Positions 7,975 to 17,468 of a stretch of DNA of 64,000 bases are shown piece by piece. Source of the stretch: Pseudarthrobacter equi (GTDB lineage Bacteria; Actinomycetota; Actinomycetes; Actinomycetales; Micrococcaceae); assembly GCF_900105535.1 (NCBI RefSeq), contig NZ_LT629779.1:2108001-2172000 (forward strand), written 5' to 3'. The stretch's first letter is position 1. Each line of letters begins with the position of its first letter. A program made the position numbers and the translations under genes. The notes beneath the pieces are model-generated. The model ran no database searches and was not told the origin of the DNA. It saw only the letters and a program-made list of their open reading frames with translations.

Positions 7975-9357
7975 TCAGCCGTGAAGAGGCTTGCCGGCCA
8001 GAGCCAGGTGGGCCTCGCCGAGGGATTCGTTCTGCGTGGGGTGTGCGTGCAGCAGCTGGGCCACATCCTCCGGGTACGCTTCCCAGTTCACGATCAGCTG
8101 GGCTTCGCCCACCTGCTCGCCCATGCGGGCACCGATCATGTGGACGCCCACCACGGGGCCGTCCTTCTGGCGGACCAGCTTCACCAGGCCGGAGGTGCCC
8201 AGGATGGAGCTCTTGCCGTTGCCGGCCAGGTTGTATTCCTGGGTCTGGACCTGGTCGTCGCCGAACTTTTCCTTGGCAGCCTTCTCGGTGTAGCCAACCG
8301 TAGCGATCTCGGGCTCCGAGTAGGTGACCTTGGGGATGTTGATGTCCTCAACGATCACGGGCTTCAGGCCCGCGATTTCCTCGGCTACGAAGATGCCCTG
8401 CTGGTAGCCGCGGTGGGCCAGCTGTACACCGGGGACGATGTCGCCCACGGCGTAGATGTTGCCGACGCCGGTGTGCAGGCGCTCGTTGGTGATGACGAAG
8501 CCGCGGTCGATGGTGATGCCTGCGTCCTCGTAGCCAAGGTTGGCGGTAACCGGTCCGCGGCCCACGGCAACCAGGAGGAGGTCGGCTTCGAACGTCTTGC
8601 CGTCCACCAGGGTGACCTTGACGCCGTCGGCGTTCTGCTCGACGCCCTGGAAGAACACGCCGGTGGAGAACTTGATGCCGCGCTTCTTGAAAGCGCGCTC
8701 AAAGTTCTTGATGATGGTGGCGTCCTCGTTGGGGACCAGGGAAGGCAGACCCTCCACGATGGTGACGTCCACGCCGAAGGACTTCCAGACCGAGGCGAAC
8801 TCGACGCCGATGACGCCGCCGCCCAGGATGATGGCGCTCTTGGGGATGGAGTCCATGGTGAGGGCCTGGTCGGAGGTGATGACCTTGCCGCCGATTTCCA
8901 GGCCGGGCAGGGTGCGGGAGTAGGAACCCGTGGCCAGGATGATGTTCTTGCCCCTGTAGGCGGTGCCGTTGACCACGACGGTGTCGGTGCCCTGGAGCTT
9001 GCCTTCACCTTCGATGACGGTGATGCCCTTGGACTTGATGAGGCCCTGGAGGCCCTTGTACTTGCCGGCAATGATGCCGTCCTTGTACGCGTTGACGGCG
9101 GTCATGTCGATGCTGTCAAGGGTGACGTTCACGCCGTACTTGGCGGAGTCGCGGGCGTGGTCGGCCAGTTCCGCGGAGTGGAGCAGGGCCTTGGTGGGGA
9201 TGCAGCCGTTGTGGAGGCAGGTGCCGCCCAGCTTGGCTTTCTCCACGAGGCCGACGGTGAGGCCGAGCTGTACTGCCCGGAGCGCCGCGGCGTAGCCGCC
9301 GCTGCCGCCGCCGAGTACCAGGATGTCGAATTCTTGCGCAGTTGCCTGATCGGCCAC
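7975..9357 (-). CDS. lpdA: dihydrolipoyl dehydrogenase (E3)
   Basis: The 460-residue FAD-dependent pyridine nucleotide-disulfide oxidoreductase reoxidises the dihydrolipoyl arm of E2 with NAD+ in 2-oxoacid dehydrogenase complexes. Visible features are the FAD motif GGGSGG (residues 16-21) and the redox disulfide Cys47/Cys52 in GGTCLHNGCIPTK. The NAD-binding motif is ILGGGVIGVEFASVW, and the C-terminal His-Glu active-site pair is in HAHPTQNESLGEA. Length is normal. The GTG start at 9357 is supported by a GAGGGA Shine-Dalgarno 8 nt upstream. A 467-codon frame on the opposite strand is a mirror of this gene and is not real. The gene is followed by sucB, with a hairpin in between. Confidence 0.96.
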   Translation of the reverse strand: MADQATAQEFDILVLGGGSGGYAAALRAVQLGLTVGLVEKAKLGGTCLHNGCIPTKALLHSAELADHARDSAKYGVNVTLDSIDMTAVNAYKDGIIAGKYKGLQGLIKSKGITVIEGEGKLQGTDTVVVNGTAYRGKNIILATGSYSRTLPGLEIGGKVITSDQALTMDSIPKSAIILGGGVIGVEFASVWKSFGVDVTIVEGLPSLVPNEDATIIKNFERAFKKRGIKFSTGVFFQGVEQNADGVKVTLVDGKTFEADLLLVAVGRGPVTANLGYEDAGITIDRGFVITNERLHTGVGNIYAVGDIVPGVQLAHRGYQQGIFVAEEIAGLKPVIVEDINIPKVTYSEPEIATVGYTEKAAKEKFGDDQVQTQEYNLAGNGKSSILGTSGLVKLVRQKDGPVVGVHMIGARMGEQVGEAQLIVNWEAYPEDVAQLLHAHPTQNESLGEAHLALAGKPLHG

Positions 9358-9542
9358 TTAAACGCTCCCTCGCGTGAACGATGACGCGTTCTGCGCGCAT
9401 CATCTGGTCTTGGAATTGCACTGCCGTGATTATGTCAGCAGGTCAGTTCTCTTGCATTTGTGACTACCGTGGTTCACCTTAGCGAACCACCCATCCATGC
9501 TCCACCTTGGCGCAGCGTTTGTGGAGCGCTTGTGTCCAGTGT

Positions 9543-9589
9543 CACGCGGCCCTGTGGCACAGGGATCACCCGTACCGCAGGGCCGCGTG
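9543..9589. terminator. hairpin terminator downstream of pepA
   Basis: A 12-bp perfect inverted repeat (9543-9554 and 9578-9589) with a 23-nt loop lies 21 nt beyond the pepA stop codon. The rest of the 253-bp gap up to the lpdA start holds only the lpdA ribosome-binding site and no other recognisable element. Confidence 0.6.
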
Positions 9590-9610
9590 CACCGTTGCCG
9601 CTCCGCGGAG

Positions 9611-11134
9611 TCAGGCTGCGGCCAGGATGTCCTCGACGTAGGCGACGAGGGTACGGACCGTGCAGCCGGTGCCCTGCTTGTGCGTGTAGCCGTACGGGCT
9701 GCCGTTGTTGAAGGACGGGCCGGCGATGTCGATGTGCGCCCAGGGGATCTGTTCGCCCTGCTTGTCCTGGCCCACGAATTCGCGCAGGAACACGGCAGCG
9801 GTCATCATGCCGCCATGGCGTTCGCCGATGTTGGCCAGGTCCGCCACCTGGGAATCCAGGGTGGGGCGCAGTTCCTCGGGGAGAGGCATGGGCCATACGA
9901 GTTCGCCGGCGCGGTCCGCAGCCGACTTGAGGGCTCCGGTGATGGTGTCCGAGCCCATGACGCCTGCGGTCCGGTTGCCCAGGGCGATGAGTTGCGCACC
10001 CGTGAGGGTTGCGACGTCAATGATGGCGTCCGGGTATTCGCGGCTGGCTGCCACGATTCCGTCGGCCATGACCAGGCGGCCTTCGGCGTCCGTGTTGAGG
10101 ACTTCCACGGTCTTGCCGCCGAACATCGTCAGGACGTCGGCGGGACGGGACGCTGCACCCGACGGCATGTTCTCGGCGATGCAGAGCCACGCGGTGGCCT
10201 TGACCGGCAGGCCCAGTCCGGCGATGGCCAGGACAGTGTTAAGGACGACGGCGGCGCCGGCCATGTCGCTCTTCATATCGCCCATGCCGAGGGCCGGCTT
10301 GATGGAGATGCCGCCGGTGTCGAACGTGATGCCCTTGCCCACGAGCGCGATGCTGGACGCAGCCTTGGCAGGGGAGTACTCCACCTTGACCAGGCGCGGC
10401 TGGCGCGTGGAGCCCTTACCGACGCCCATGATGCCGCCGAAGCCTTCCTTTTCCAGGCGCTTCTCGTCCCAGACCGTCACCTTGACGGGCAGGCCCTTGG
10501 CCAGGTCCTTCGCTGCTTCGGCGAACGACTCCGGGTACAGGTGGCTGGGCGGGGTGTTGACCAGCGAACGCGTGGCGTTGACAGCCTTGGCTACCAGGCC
10601 CGCGCGCTTCAGTGCGGTGCCGAGTTCCTTCTGCTCCACCACATCGGTGAAAATCAGTGCGTTGGCAACCGGGTCCTTGAGCCCGTCCTTGGCGGACCGG
10701 AACTCGGTGAAGGAGTACGCACCCAGCGCCGCACCCTCGGCGACGGCCTCGACGTCGGCGACTGACGCCGTCGGGAACGCCAGCGCCACCGTTGCCAGCC
10801 CGGCCAGTTGCCGGACCGCGGAACCGGCGGCGCGGCGGAGCGATTCTGCGGCGAGCGGCTTTCCTGCCTGTACCTTGCCCACGCCCGCCAGCACCAGGAT
10901 GCCCGCACCGGTTTCCGGCAGGCCGGGCAGCCGGACCACCTGGTCTGCTGCGCCGGTGATGCCCAGTGCCTTGAGGGAGTCGGTGAGGGCTTCAGCCGAT
11001 TTTGCCGTCAATGGGTTGTCCAGAAGGACCGGCCCGTCGGTTCCCTGCCCCACCCCGATGACCACGGCGTCGCTGGGGCTCTTCTTCAGGTCCCGGGAGA
11101 CGGTACTAAGGTTGATTTCAGTATTCTTGACCAC
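9611..11134 (-). CDS. pepA: leucyl aminopeptidase (M17)
   Basis: The 507-residue protein matches the two-zinc M17 aminopeptidases, which release N-terminal residues from peptides in the cytoplasm. The metal and catalytic residues are visible: Lys267 and Asp272 in VGKGITFDTGG, Lys279, Asp290, and Asp349 and Glu351 in NTDAEGRL (residues 347-354). The weakly conserved N-terminal macro-like domain covers about residues 1-165. The GTG start at 11134 has a GAGGA about 9 nt upstream. The gene is divergent from the PAC2 protein gene. With the tricorn protease also in the window, peptide turnover is well represented, but the genes are not linked in an operon. Confidence 0.95.
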   Translation of the reverse strand: MVKNTEINLSTVSRDLKKSPSDAVVIGVGQGTDGPVLLDNPLTAKSAEALTDSLKALGITGAADQVVRLPGLPETGAGILVLAGVGKVQAGKPLAAESLRRAAGSAVRQLAGLATVALAFPTASVADVEAVAEGAALGAYSFTEFRSAKDGLKDPVANALIFTDVVEQKELGTALKRAGLVAKAVNATRSLVNTPPSHLYPESFAEAAKDLAKGLPVKVTVWDEKRLEKEGFGGIMGVGKGSTRQPRLVKVEYSPAKAASSIALVGKGITFDTGGISIKPALGMGDMKSDMAGAAVVLNTVLAIAGLGLPVKATAWLCIAENMPSGAASRPADVLTMFGGKTVEVLNTDAEGRLVMADGIVAASREYPDAIIDVATLTGAQLIALGNRTAGVMGSDTITGALKSAADRAGELVWPMPLPEELRPTLDSQVADLANIGERHGGMMTAAVFLREFVGQDKQGEQIPWAHIDIAGPSFNNGSPYGYTHKQGTGCTVRTLVAYVEDILAAA

Positions 11135-11390
11135 AGGGATGAGTCCTCAATTCTCGAAAAGATCGGGCGGGGATGCATGTTCGGCTCCCGCCATGGTGGC
11201 CCGGAGGCGGCCGTTCCGGACGCGGCCCGGGCGAAAAGCAGGCCCGGCTGGCAGGCCAGTTCCGATCGTAGCCCTTCGCCGGTGCGCCGGGAGAATTTCC
11301 TGAGATGTGCACCACACGGTGGGGCGGAATGCCGCGTCCCAACTCTGCGTTATGCCTATTGACCACCCCAACCAGTGAAAGGACCATGGC

Positions 11391-12329
11391 GTGCTTGAAA
11401 GGATCTCCGGCTCCCTGCTGGACCCCGACGCTCTCTATGCGAGCAACATTGAGCTGTTCCACAGCCCTGAGCTTCGCGGCCTGAACCTGGTGATGGGGTT
11501 TACCGGCTTCGCGGACGCGGGCCACGTGGTGAAGCAGATCAATGCCGAACTGCTGGACTCCCTTGATGCCCAGCCCGTCGCCGTCTTCGACGCCGACCAG
11601 CTGATTGACTACCGGTCCCGCAGGCCCCACGTGAGCTTTGTCGAAGACCATATCCAGGACTACCAGGAGCCGCGGCTGGCGCTGTACCGGCTGGTTGACG
11701 GGCTGGGGAAGCCGTTCCTGCTGCTGGCGGGGTTCGAGCCCGACCTTCAGTGGGAGCGCTTCGCCCGTGCCGTGGTGGGCATCGTGGAGAAACTGGACGT
11801 CAACCTCGTCACGTGGATCCATTCGATTCCCATGCCGGTGCCGCACACCCGTCCGGTAGGTGTGACAGTGCACGGAAACCGGCCCGAGCTCATCGAGGGC
11901 ATCTCCGTGTGGAAGCCAACTGTGGAGGTTCCCGCCGCCGTCGGCCACATCCTGGAGCTGCGCCTCGTCGAGGCGAACCGCAACGTTGCCGGCTACGTCA
12001 TCCACGTGCCGCACTATTTGGCTGAAGCCGAATACCCCACCGCCGCGGTTGCGGGCCTGGAGTACCTGGGTGCTGCCACGTCCCTCATGCTGCCCACGGA
12101 CCGGCTGCGCGAATCGGGCCGCGACGTGAGCCGCCAGATCGCCGAGCAGATCGAGGCCTCGGACGAGGTCCAGCAGGTGGTCTCCCGGTTGGAAACCCGT
12201 TACGACGAAAAGTCCGACGGCATCGTCCGCCGGTCCCTGCTCGCCGACGAGAATGACGAGCTTCCCGACGCCGATGTGCTGGGTGCCGCCGTCGAGGCCT
12301 ACCTCGCACGGGAGAACCCAGGGCAGTAG
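11391..12329 (+). CDS. PAC2 family protein (proteasome assembly chaperone-like)
   Basis: The 312-residue protein carries the PAC2 fold pattern (LVMGFTGFADAGHVVKQI near residue 38, FLLLAGFEPDLQWERF, then HSIPMPVPHTRPVGVTVHGN). PAC2 domains occur in eukaryotic and archaeal proteasome assembly chaperones. Actinobacterial members are common near proteasome-related genes, but their role is not established. The GTG start at 11391 follows GAAAGGA at the right distance; an out-of-frame ATG 5 bases earlier is ignored. The 256-bp region between this gene and the divergent pepA presumably holds promoters for both, though I find no clear consensus element there. The MFS gene follows after 51 bp. Confidence 0.85.
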   Translation: MLERISGSLLDPDALYASNIELFHSPELRGLNLVMGFTGFADAGHVVKQINAELLDSLDAQPVAVFDADQLIDYRSRRPHVSFVEDHIQDYQEPRLALYRLVDGLGKPFLLLAGFEPDLQWERFARAVVGIVEKLDVNLVTWIHSIPMPVPHTRPVGVTVHGNRPELIEGISVWKPTVEVPAAVGHILELRLVEANRNVAGYVIHVPHYLAEAEYPTAAVAGLEYLGAATSLMLPTDRLRESGRDVSRQIAEQIEASDEVQQVVSRLETRYDEKSDGIVRRSLLADENDELPDADVLGAAVEAYLARENPGQ

Positions 12330-12380
12330 CCGGCGGCGCGTGCTGCGGTGGGGCCTGCGGCATGCGGGCATAATGAAGAC

Positions 12381-13727
12381 GTGACTGCACCCCGCGCCTG
12401 GCTGATTTGGACCGTCGGTGTTTTCGGGTACCTGGTGGCCGTGTCCCAGCGCACGTCCTTCGGCGTGGTGGGGCTCGAGGCCACCGAGCGGTTCCATGCC
12501 AGCGCATCGGCAATCTCGTTCTTCACTGTCCTGCAGTTGCTGGTCTACGCGGCCCTGCAGATCCCCGTGGGGCTCCTGGTGGACAGGTTCGGTTCACGGG
12601 CCATGATCGCCGGTGGCGCCGTCCTGATGGGCCTGGGCCAGCTTCAGCTGGCCTTTGCCGACAGCATTCCCGGCGGTGTCCTGGGCCGCGTCCTGGTGGG
12701 CGCCGGTGATGCGATGACCTTTATTTCCGTGATCCGGCTGATCCCGCTGTGGTTCGCGCCCGCCAGGGTTCCCCTCGTCACCCAGCTGACCGGCATGTCC
12801 GGCCAGCTGGGCCAGCTCATCAGCGTGATCCCCTTCGCCTTCGTCCTGCACTCGTCCGGCTGGACGCCCGCGTTCCTGATGCTCGCCGGCATGTCCGGTG
12901 TGGCCGTGGTGCTGGTGGTGGTCCTGCTGCAGGACGTTCCGCCCGGCGTAGAACGGCCCTCATCGCAGCAGGGGCTGAAGGCGACGGGCGTGTCCTTAGC
13001 CCGCGCGTGGCGCCAGCCCGGCACCCGGCTGGGAATGTGGAGCCACTTCACCATCCAGTTCAGCGGAACCGTGTTCGCCATGACGTGGGGCTACCCTTTC
13101 CTGATTTCCGGACAGGGCCTGGACGCCGGCACTGTTGCGTCCCTCATGGCGCTGTACGTGGCTGCGGCGATGGCGGTGGGTCCGTTCATTGGCCGTTTCG
13201 TCTCCCGGCACCCGCTGCGGCGCTCCACGATGGTCCTGCTCATCGCCGCGGTGACGGCGGCCGCCTGGGCCGCGGTCCTGCTCATCCCCGGCCGTGCCCC
13301 GCTCTGGCTGCTGGCCATCCTGGTGGTGGCCCTGGCCATCGGCGGCCCCGGGTCCATGATCGGCTTCGACTTTGCCCGGACCTTCAACCCCGCCCACCGC
13401 ATCGGCACCGCCACTGGAATCGTGAACGTTGGCGGCTTTATCGCCGCGCTGACGGCCATCTTCCTGATCGGCCTCGTGCTGGACCTCCTGTACGCCAGTG
13501 GATTCTCCAACGGCGTCCTCTACGGGCTCGATCCCTTCCGCATCGCCCTTAGCCTCCAGTTCCTCCTCCTCGGGTTCGGGGCGGCCGCAGTGATCGGGTG
13601 CCGGCGGAAGGTCCGGCGCCGGATGGCTGAGCAGGGCGTGGTGGTTCCGCCGCTGCGGACTGCCCTTGCCAGGCAGCGCCGCGAGAACCTGGCGCGGCGC
13701 AACCAGAACACTCCCTCGGGCGACTGA
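12381..13727 (+). CDS. MFS transporter
   Basis: The 448-residue protein has twelve predicted membrane segments and the major facilitator loop motif between helices 2 and 3 (VDRFGSRAMI, about residues 67-76). A repeat of the loop pattern lies after helix 8. It is a proton- or ion-coupled secondary transporter of the cytoplasmic membrane. The substrate cannot be read from the sequence, though the fold pattern resembles nitrate/oxalate-type and other anion MFS groups. The GTG at 12381 is selected because the first helix begins nine codons later. CATAAT at 12369-12374 lies 6 nt before it and there is no Shine-Dalgarno, so the transcript is probably leaderless. The C-terminal tail is basic and arginine-rich. 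Confidence 0.85.
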   Translation: MTAPRAWLIWTVGVFGYLVAVSQRTSFGVVGLEATERFHASASAISFFTVLQLLVYAALQIPVGLLVDRFGSRAMIAGGAVLMGLGQLQLAFADSIPGGVLGRVLVGAGDAMTFISVIRLIPLWFAPARVPLVTQLTGMSGQLGQLISVIPFAFVLHSSGWTPAFLMLAGMSGVAVVLVVVLLQDVPPGVERPSSQQGLKATGVSLARAWRQPGTRLGMWSHFTIQFSGTVFAMTWGYPFLISGQGLDAGTVASLMALYVAAAMAVGPFIGRFVSRHPLRRSTMVLLIAAVTAAAWAAVLLIPGRAPLWLLAILVVALAIGGPGSMIGFDFARTFNPAHRIGTATGIVNVGGFIAALTAIFLIGLVLDLLYASGFSNGVLYGLDPFRIALSLQFLLLGFGAAAVIGCRRKVRRRMAEQGVVVPPLRTALARQRRENLARRNQNTPSGD

Positions 13728-13883
13728 CCAGTCCTCCACAACCGGTATCCGCCGTCACTGTTCGGTGGATTTCCGGATGTTTGTTGGTGGACGCCGCCGC
13801 CTGCGGACGACGCCGGGATGGACTTGTCCACTTAGCCAGGCCCGCACCTTTCCGGCGACGGCCGCCCGGCGGATCGTGGAGCC

Positions 13884-15170
13884 ATGACAGCTCCCGATCG
13901 CCTCACCGTCACCGGACCCGCGGACATCCTCGGTTTCATTCCGCATTCGCTGGGCTACTGGCCTTCCGACAGCCTCGTGGCCATGACCATGCACGGCAGG
14001 CAGCTTGGTGCCACGCTTCGGCTCGACCTGCCGGCACCTGAAGGGGATGCCGCGCCGGAGCACTATCTGCAGGCGGTACGCGGCTACCTTGATGCTGACA
14101 CGAGTGCTGACGGCACGCTGCTGGCCGTCTTCACCAGCGACATGCACCTGGCCGCAGGCACTTATGGCCCGCTGTTGGCCGGGCTTGCGCCCGTCCTGGA
14201 TCAGGCCGGCATGCCGGTCCGGGACGCCTGGTACGTCGGCGCGGACTACTGGCGGGACGCGTACTGCCTGGACGCCGAGTGCTGCCCCGCTCCCGGACGC
14301 CCCGTCCAGGAAATCCGCGACAGCGCACTCAACGCGGAAATGGTGTACCGCGGAAGCAGTGTGGGACCGGCGCCCGAACGGCAGGAGGCTGCTGCCCGGC
14401 CCGTTCCCGCCATGCACCGGGCCGCCGCCATAGAGGCCGAGGAAGAGTGGGTATGCGGGCTGTCGCCGCGGCGCCGCAGCCTGGCACAGTTCCGGCTGGT
14501 CCTGGATGTGTGGGAGGACCTGCTCGCCCGGCCTGCCGGGCTGCCCTGGGTACCGGAGGTGGACCGCGACGGCTTCCTGTCCGCCTCCCTCCTGGTCCCG
14601 CATTGGCGGGACGCTGTGCTGGTGATGAGCGCAGCAGGGAGGAACGCGGCCGAGGCCGGCGTTGAAGGCCTCTGCCTCTTTGACGACGCCCTTCAGCTGG
14701 AGGCGATCAGCCCCCTGTGGGTACCGGGCGATGACGCCGGCATGCCCGGCGGCGCGGATGGGCCACGTCCAGCAGGGGAGTGCTGGGGGATTTCACGGCT
14801 TCACGCGGCGCACCGTACAGCGCCGGCGTCCGTCGACCGGGAAGTGCCGAACTACGGGGCGGTTCTGATGGGCATGGCGCCCGAAGTCCCGGACTGGGCG
14901 GGAATGGACGGGTTGGACCGCATCCTGGCGGAGCTGGCCGCGTTGGGCGGCCAGGCGGCCGCAGCGGCGCTGACCGGCCGCGGCTGGATCTCATGGTGCC
15001 GTGGCCGCGGTTCCTATGCCGCCCGGCACCTGAGTGACGCACTGAGCGCCGAGCCCGGGTACCGGCTTGCGGAACTGATCCTGGAGCTGGTGGGCCGTGG
15101 ATCCATTTGCGGTTGGGCGGCCAGGAAGGAATCCGCCTGGCAGAAGTTCGGTCCCGGAGCCGCTGCGTGA
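13884..15170 (+). CDS. DUF4192 domain-containing protein
   Basis: The 428-residue protein starts with the DUF4192 signature (TGPADILGFIPHSLGYWPSDSLVAM). This is an actinobacteria-restricted family of unknown function commonly found near the primary sigma factor gene. No membrane segment, nucleotide-binding motif or catalytic motif is apparent. The middle part is rich in Trp, Tyr and acidic residues. The ATG at 13884 has GGAG only two bases upstream. The 156-bp gap before it contains a TTGTCC element at 13828 but no convincing -10. Confidence 0.8.
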   Translation: MTAPDRLTVTGPADILGFIPHSLGYWPSDSLVAMTMHGRQLGATLRLDLPAPEGDAAPEHYLQAVRGYLDADTSADGTLLAVFTSDMHLAAGTYGPLLAGLAPVLDQAGMPVRDAWYVGADYWRDAYCLDAECCPAPGRPVQEIRDSALNAEMVYRGSSVGPAPERQEAAARPVPAMHRAAAIEAEEEWVCGLSPRRRSLAQFRLVLDVWEDLLARPAGLPWVPEVDRDGFLSASLLVPHWRDAVLVMSAAGRNAAEAGVEGLCLFDDALQLEAISPLWVPGDDAGMPGGADGPRPAGECWGISRLHAAHRTAPASVDREVPNYGAVLMGMAPEVPDWAGMDGLDRILAELAALGGQAAAAALTGRGWISWCRGRGSYAARHLSDALSAEPGYRLAELILELVGRGSICGWAARKESAWQKFGPGAAA

Positions 15171-15310
15171 GTGCAGGCCGCGCAAAGAGGCGGCACGTCC
15201 GGAAGCAGCCCGTGGGAGCCCGGGGAGGCCCGATGCGGCGAAACATGAGACAATGGATGCCGAGACCCGGTTGGGTCCGTGTATCGAGCACCAGCAGTAT
15301 TGCCCTTCGG

Positions 15311-15336
15311 GGAACAATACGGCCGCTCCGGTAGTT
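15311..15336 (+). promoter_or_regulatory. candidate SigR/SigH-type promoter of the primary sigma factor gene
   Basis: GGAAC at 15311-15315 is followed by exactly 18 nt and then GTT at 15334-15336. This fits the thiol-oxidative-stress sigma factor consensus of actinobacteria (GGAAT/C-N18-GTT). The site lies 116 nt upstream of the sigma factor start codon. In Streptomyces the orthologous hrdB gene is known to have a SigR-dependent promoter. Confidence 0.5.
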
Positions 15337-15451
15337 GTCCTATTAGACTCTGCCGGCCGTGGTGGCGCTTGATTTCCATCACGGACTTGACAGGGTCATA
15401 GTGGTGTTGCCCGCATGGCGATTCCACAGACCACCGCAAGAAAGGTTTTCT

Positions 15452-16753
15452 GTGACCCCGTCTTCCACGAAGAAGGACCCCGCCGCCCAGGACAATGTGT
15501 CCGCCGAGGAGAAGCAGGCTGCGACCAACGCCAAGCGGGCCGCTACGCGGGCAGCCAACAAGGCTTCCGCCGGTGCGGACGGCAAGCCCGAGCCCAAGAA
15601 GCGCGGGCCCAAGCCCGGCGCCAAGGCGGCCGCGGAGGCTGCCAACAAGGCTTCTGCCGACGACGCTGACGATGCTGAGGACGCCGAGGAGGAACTCGAC
15701 GAGAGCCTCCTGGAAGGCGCCGAGGCTGCTGAAGAGAGCGAAGCCACCACTGCCAAGGGTGCCGTCGGCAGCGGCAAGGGCTTTGTCTACTCTGATGCCG
15801 ACGACGACGACGCTCCCGTCCAGCAGGTCATGTCGGCCGGCGCCACGGCCGACCCCGTCAAGGACTACCTGAAGCAGATCGGCAAGGTGGCACTGCTCAA
15901 CGCTGAGCAGGAAGTAGACCTTGCGCTGCGGATCGAAGCCGGCCTGTTCGCCGAAGAGAAGATCGCCGCCGACGACGGTTCCATGGAGCCGAAGTACAAG
16001 CGCGAACTCGAATTCATCATCCACGACGGCAAGCGCGCCAAGAACCACCTGCTGGAGGCCAACCTCCGCCTGGTGGTCTCACTGGCCAAGCGCTACACCG
16101 GCCGCGGCATGCTCTTCCTGGACCTGATCCAGGAAGGCAACCTGGGCCTGATCCGCGCCGTGGAGAAGTTCGACTACACCAAGGGCTTCAAGTTCTCCAC
16201 GTACGCCACGTGGTGGATCCGCCAGGCCATCACCCGCGCCATGGCCGACCAGGCCCGCACCATCCGTATCCCGGTGCACATGGTGGAAGTCATCAACAAG
16301 CTGGCCCGCGTCCAGCGCCAGATGCTGCAGGACCTGGGTCGCGAACCCACGCCCGAGGAACTGGCACTGGAACTCGACATGACTCCTGAAAAGGTTGTCG
16401 AGGTCCAGAAGTACGGCCGCGAACCCATCTCCCTCCACACCCCGCTGGGTGAAGACGGTGACTCCGAGTTCGGTGACCTCATCGAGGACTCCGAAGCCGT
16501 GGTTCCCGCTGACGCCGTGAGCTTCACGCTGCTGCAGGAGCAGCTGCACTCCGTTCTGGACACGCTGTCCGAGCGCGAAGCCGGCGTCGTGGCCATGCGT
16601 TTCGGCCTGACCGACGGACAGCCGAAGACTTTAGACGAAATTGGCAAGGTCTACGGAGTCACGCGCGAGCGGATCCGCCAGATCGAATCGAAGACCATGT
16701 CCAAGCTGCGCCACCCGTCACGCTCCCAGGTGCTGCGCGACTACCTCGACTAG
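15452..16753 (+). CDS. sigA: primary RNA polymerase sigma factor
   Basis: The 433-residue protein has an Ala/Lys-rich then acidic N-terminal extension (residues 1-130), region 1.2 ([17 protein letters not shown]) and region 2 with the -10 recognition helix ([14 protein letters not shown]). Region 3 and region 4 follow, with the helix-turn-helix [20 protein letters not shown] near the C terminus. This is the housekeeping sigma factor (SigA/HrdB/RpoD type), directing RNA polymerase to most promoters. The GTG at 15452 is chosen because AAGAAAGG lies 6 nt upstream; frame upstream of it looks non-coding. Two hairpins follow the stop. A SigR-type promoter and a TAGACT hexamer (15344-15349) lie in the 281-bp leader region. 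Confidence 0.95.
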   Translation: MTPSSTKKDPAAQDNVSAEEKQAATNAKRAATRAANKASAGADGKPEPKKRGPKPGAKAAAEAANKASADDADDAEDAEEELDESLLEGAEAAEESEATTAKGAVGSGKGFVYSDADDDDAPVQQVMSAGATADPVKDYLKQIGKVALLNAEQEVDLALRIEAGLFAEEKIAADDGSMEPKYKRELEFIIHDGKRAKNHLLEANLRLVVSLAKRYTGRGMLFLDLIQEGNLGLIRAVEKFDYTKGFKFSTYATWWIRQAITRAMADQARTIRIPVHMVEVINKLARVQRQMLQDLGREPTPEELALELDMTPEKVVEVQKYGREPISLHTPLGEDGDSEFGDLIEDSEAVVPADAVSFTLLQEQLHSVLDTLSEREAGVVAMRFGLTDGQPKTLDEIGKVYGVTRERIRQIESKTMSKLRHPSRSQVLRDYLD

Positions 16754-16790
16754 GCATCACGCGCCGCCGGGCTCCGGCAGCAAGGCAGCT

Positions 16791-16839
16791 CAGCGGGCCG
16801 GTCCGGATTCCTCCAGCAGGGGTCCGGGCCGGCCCGCTG
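16791..16839 (+). terminator. first hairpin after the sigma factor gene
   Basis: A 16-bp stem with one wobble pair (16791-16806 and 16824-16839) and a 17-nt loop begins 37 nt after the sigA stop codon. Confidence 0.6.
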
Positions 16840-16933
16840 CCGTTCCCGTCGTCGTTCGGCTGAATCGGCGCCGTTCAGCAGAACCCGCCCCGGTCGGGCC
16901 GAGCCGGCATCGCAGCAAAGCAACGTTAAAGCA

Positions 16934-16973
16934 AAAGGGTGGGACCCCTCCGATCGGAGGGGTCCCACCCTTT
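16934..16973. terminator. bidirectional terminator between sigA and the DUF7455 gene
   Basis: A perfect 40-bp palindrome (arms 16934-16953 and 16954-16973) has an AAA start and a TTT end, between convergent genes. It can terminate transcription from both sides. Confidence 0.85.
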
Positions 16974-16989
16974 GGACGTTGTGCTGTCC

Positions 16990-17211
16990 CTAGTCGATTT
17001 CCACGGCTTCCTTCTGGTGAAGCTTGCCCGTCTCATCGTGCCAGTCCGAGCTCAGGGGCTTGAGCGTCGCTTCGACGGCACGGGCATGGTGGCCGCAGAA
17101 CAGCAGCTCACCGCCGGAGGACTCGAGTACAACCCGGACATACGCTTGAGCTCCGCAACGGTCGCACCGGTCGAGTGCGTTGAGTGTGCGGTCTGCCACT
17201 GCTGTTGTCAT
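16990..17211 (-). CDS. DUF7455 small zinc-binding-like protein
   Basis: The 73-residue protein carries CDRCGAQAYVRV followed by FCGHHARA. This is a CxxC...CxxH arrangement that could bind one zinc ion, as expected for the DUF7455 family. The family is widespread in actinobacteria next to the primary sigma factor or topoisomerase genes, and its role is unknown. The ATG at 17211 has a near-perfect AAGGAGG 6 nt upstream, which fixes the start; a longer upstream frame is not used. The region upstream (17220-17270) is unusually AT-rich for this window and probably holds its promoter. Confidence 0.88.
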   Translation of the reverse strand: MTTAVADRTLNALDRCDRCGAQAYVRVVLESSGGELLFCGHHARAVEATLKPLSSDWHDETGKLHQKEAVEID

Positions 17212-17468
17212 AATCGGCCTCCTTAGTAGATCTGTATGTCTATATAACCAGTATTCGTATCCAAACCATCGCAAGGATGGACCAAGTTCGCTGACCGCGT
17301 ATCCGCAAGCTTCGGTCAAGATTGGCCCCTGCTTGGTTCGCGGCGGCTGAGTGGTGCGGTCCACACGGGCCGCAAAGAGTGGCAACCGCAGCTCCGGGCC
17401 GGGGCCGACTACCCTAGAGGGAGCGCTTTATGCGCCTGCTGTTCCGTCCCTGAAGGAGTTCATCACCA

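Noticed and set aside
7981..9384. 467-codon open frame on the plus strand opposite lpdA
   Set aside because: It mirrors lpdA codon for codon, with Val/Asp/Gly-rich sequence and no motif. It is a by-product of GC-rich third positions.
15387..15392. TTGACA -35 consensus before the sigma factor gene
   Set aside because: No TAnnnT hexamer lies 16-18 nt downstream, so it is not convincing as a promoter.
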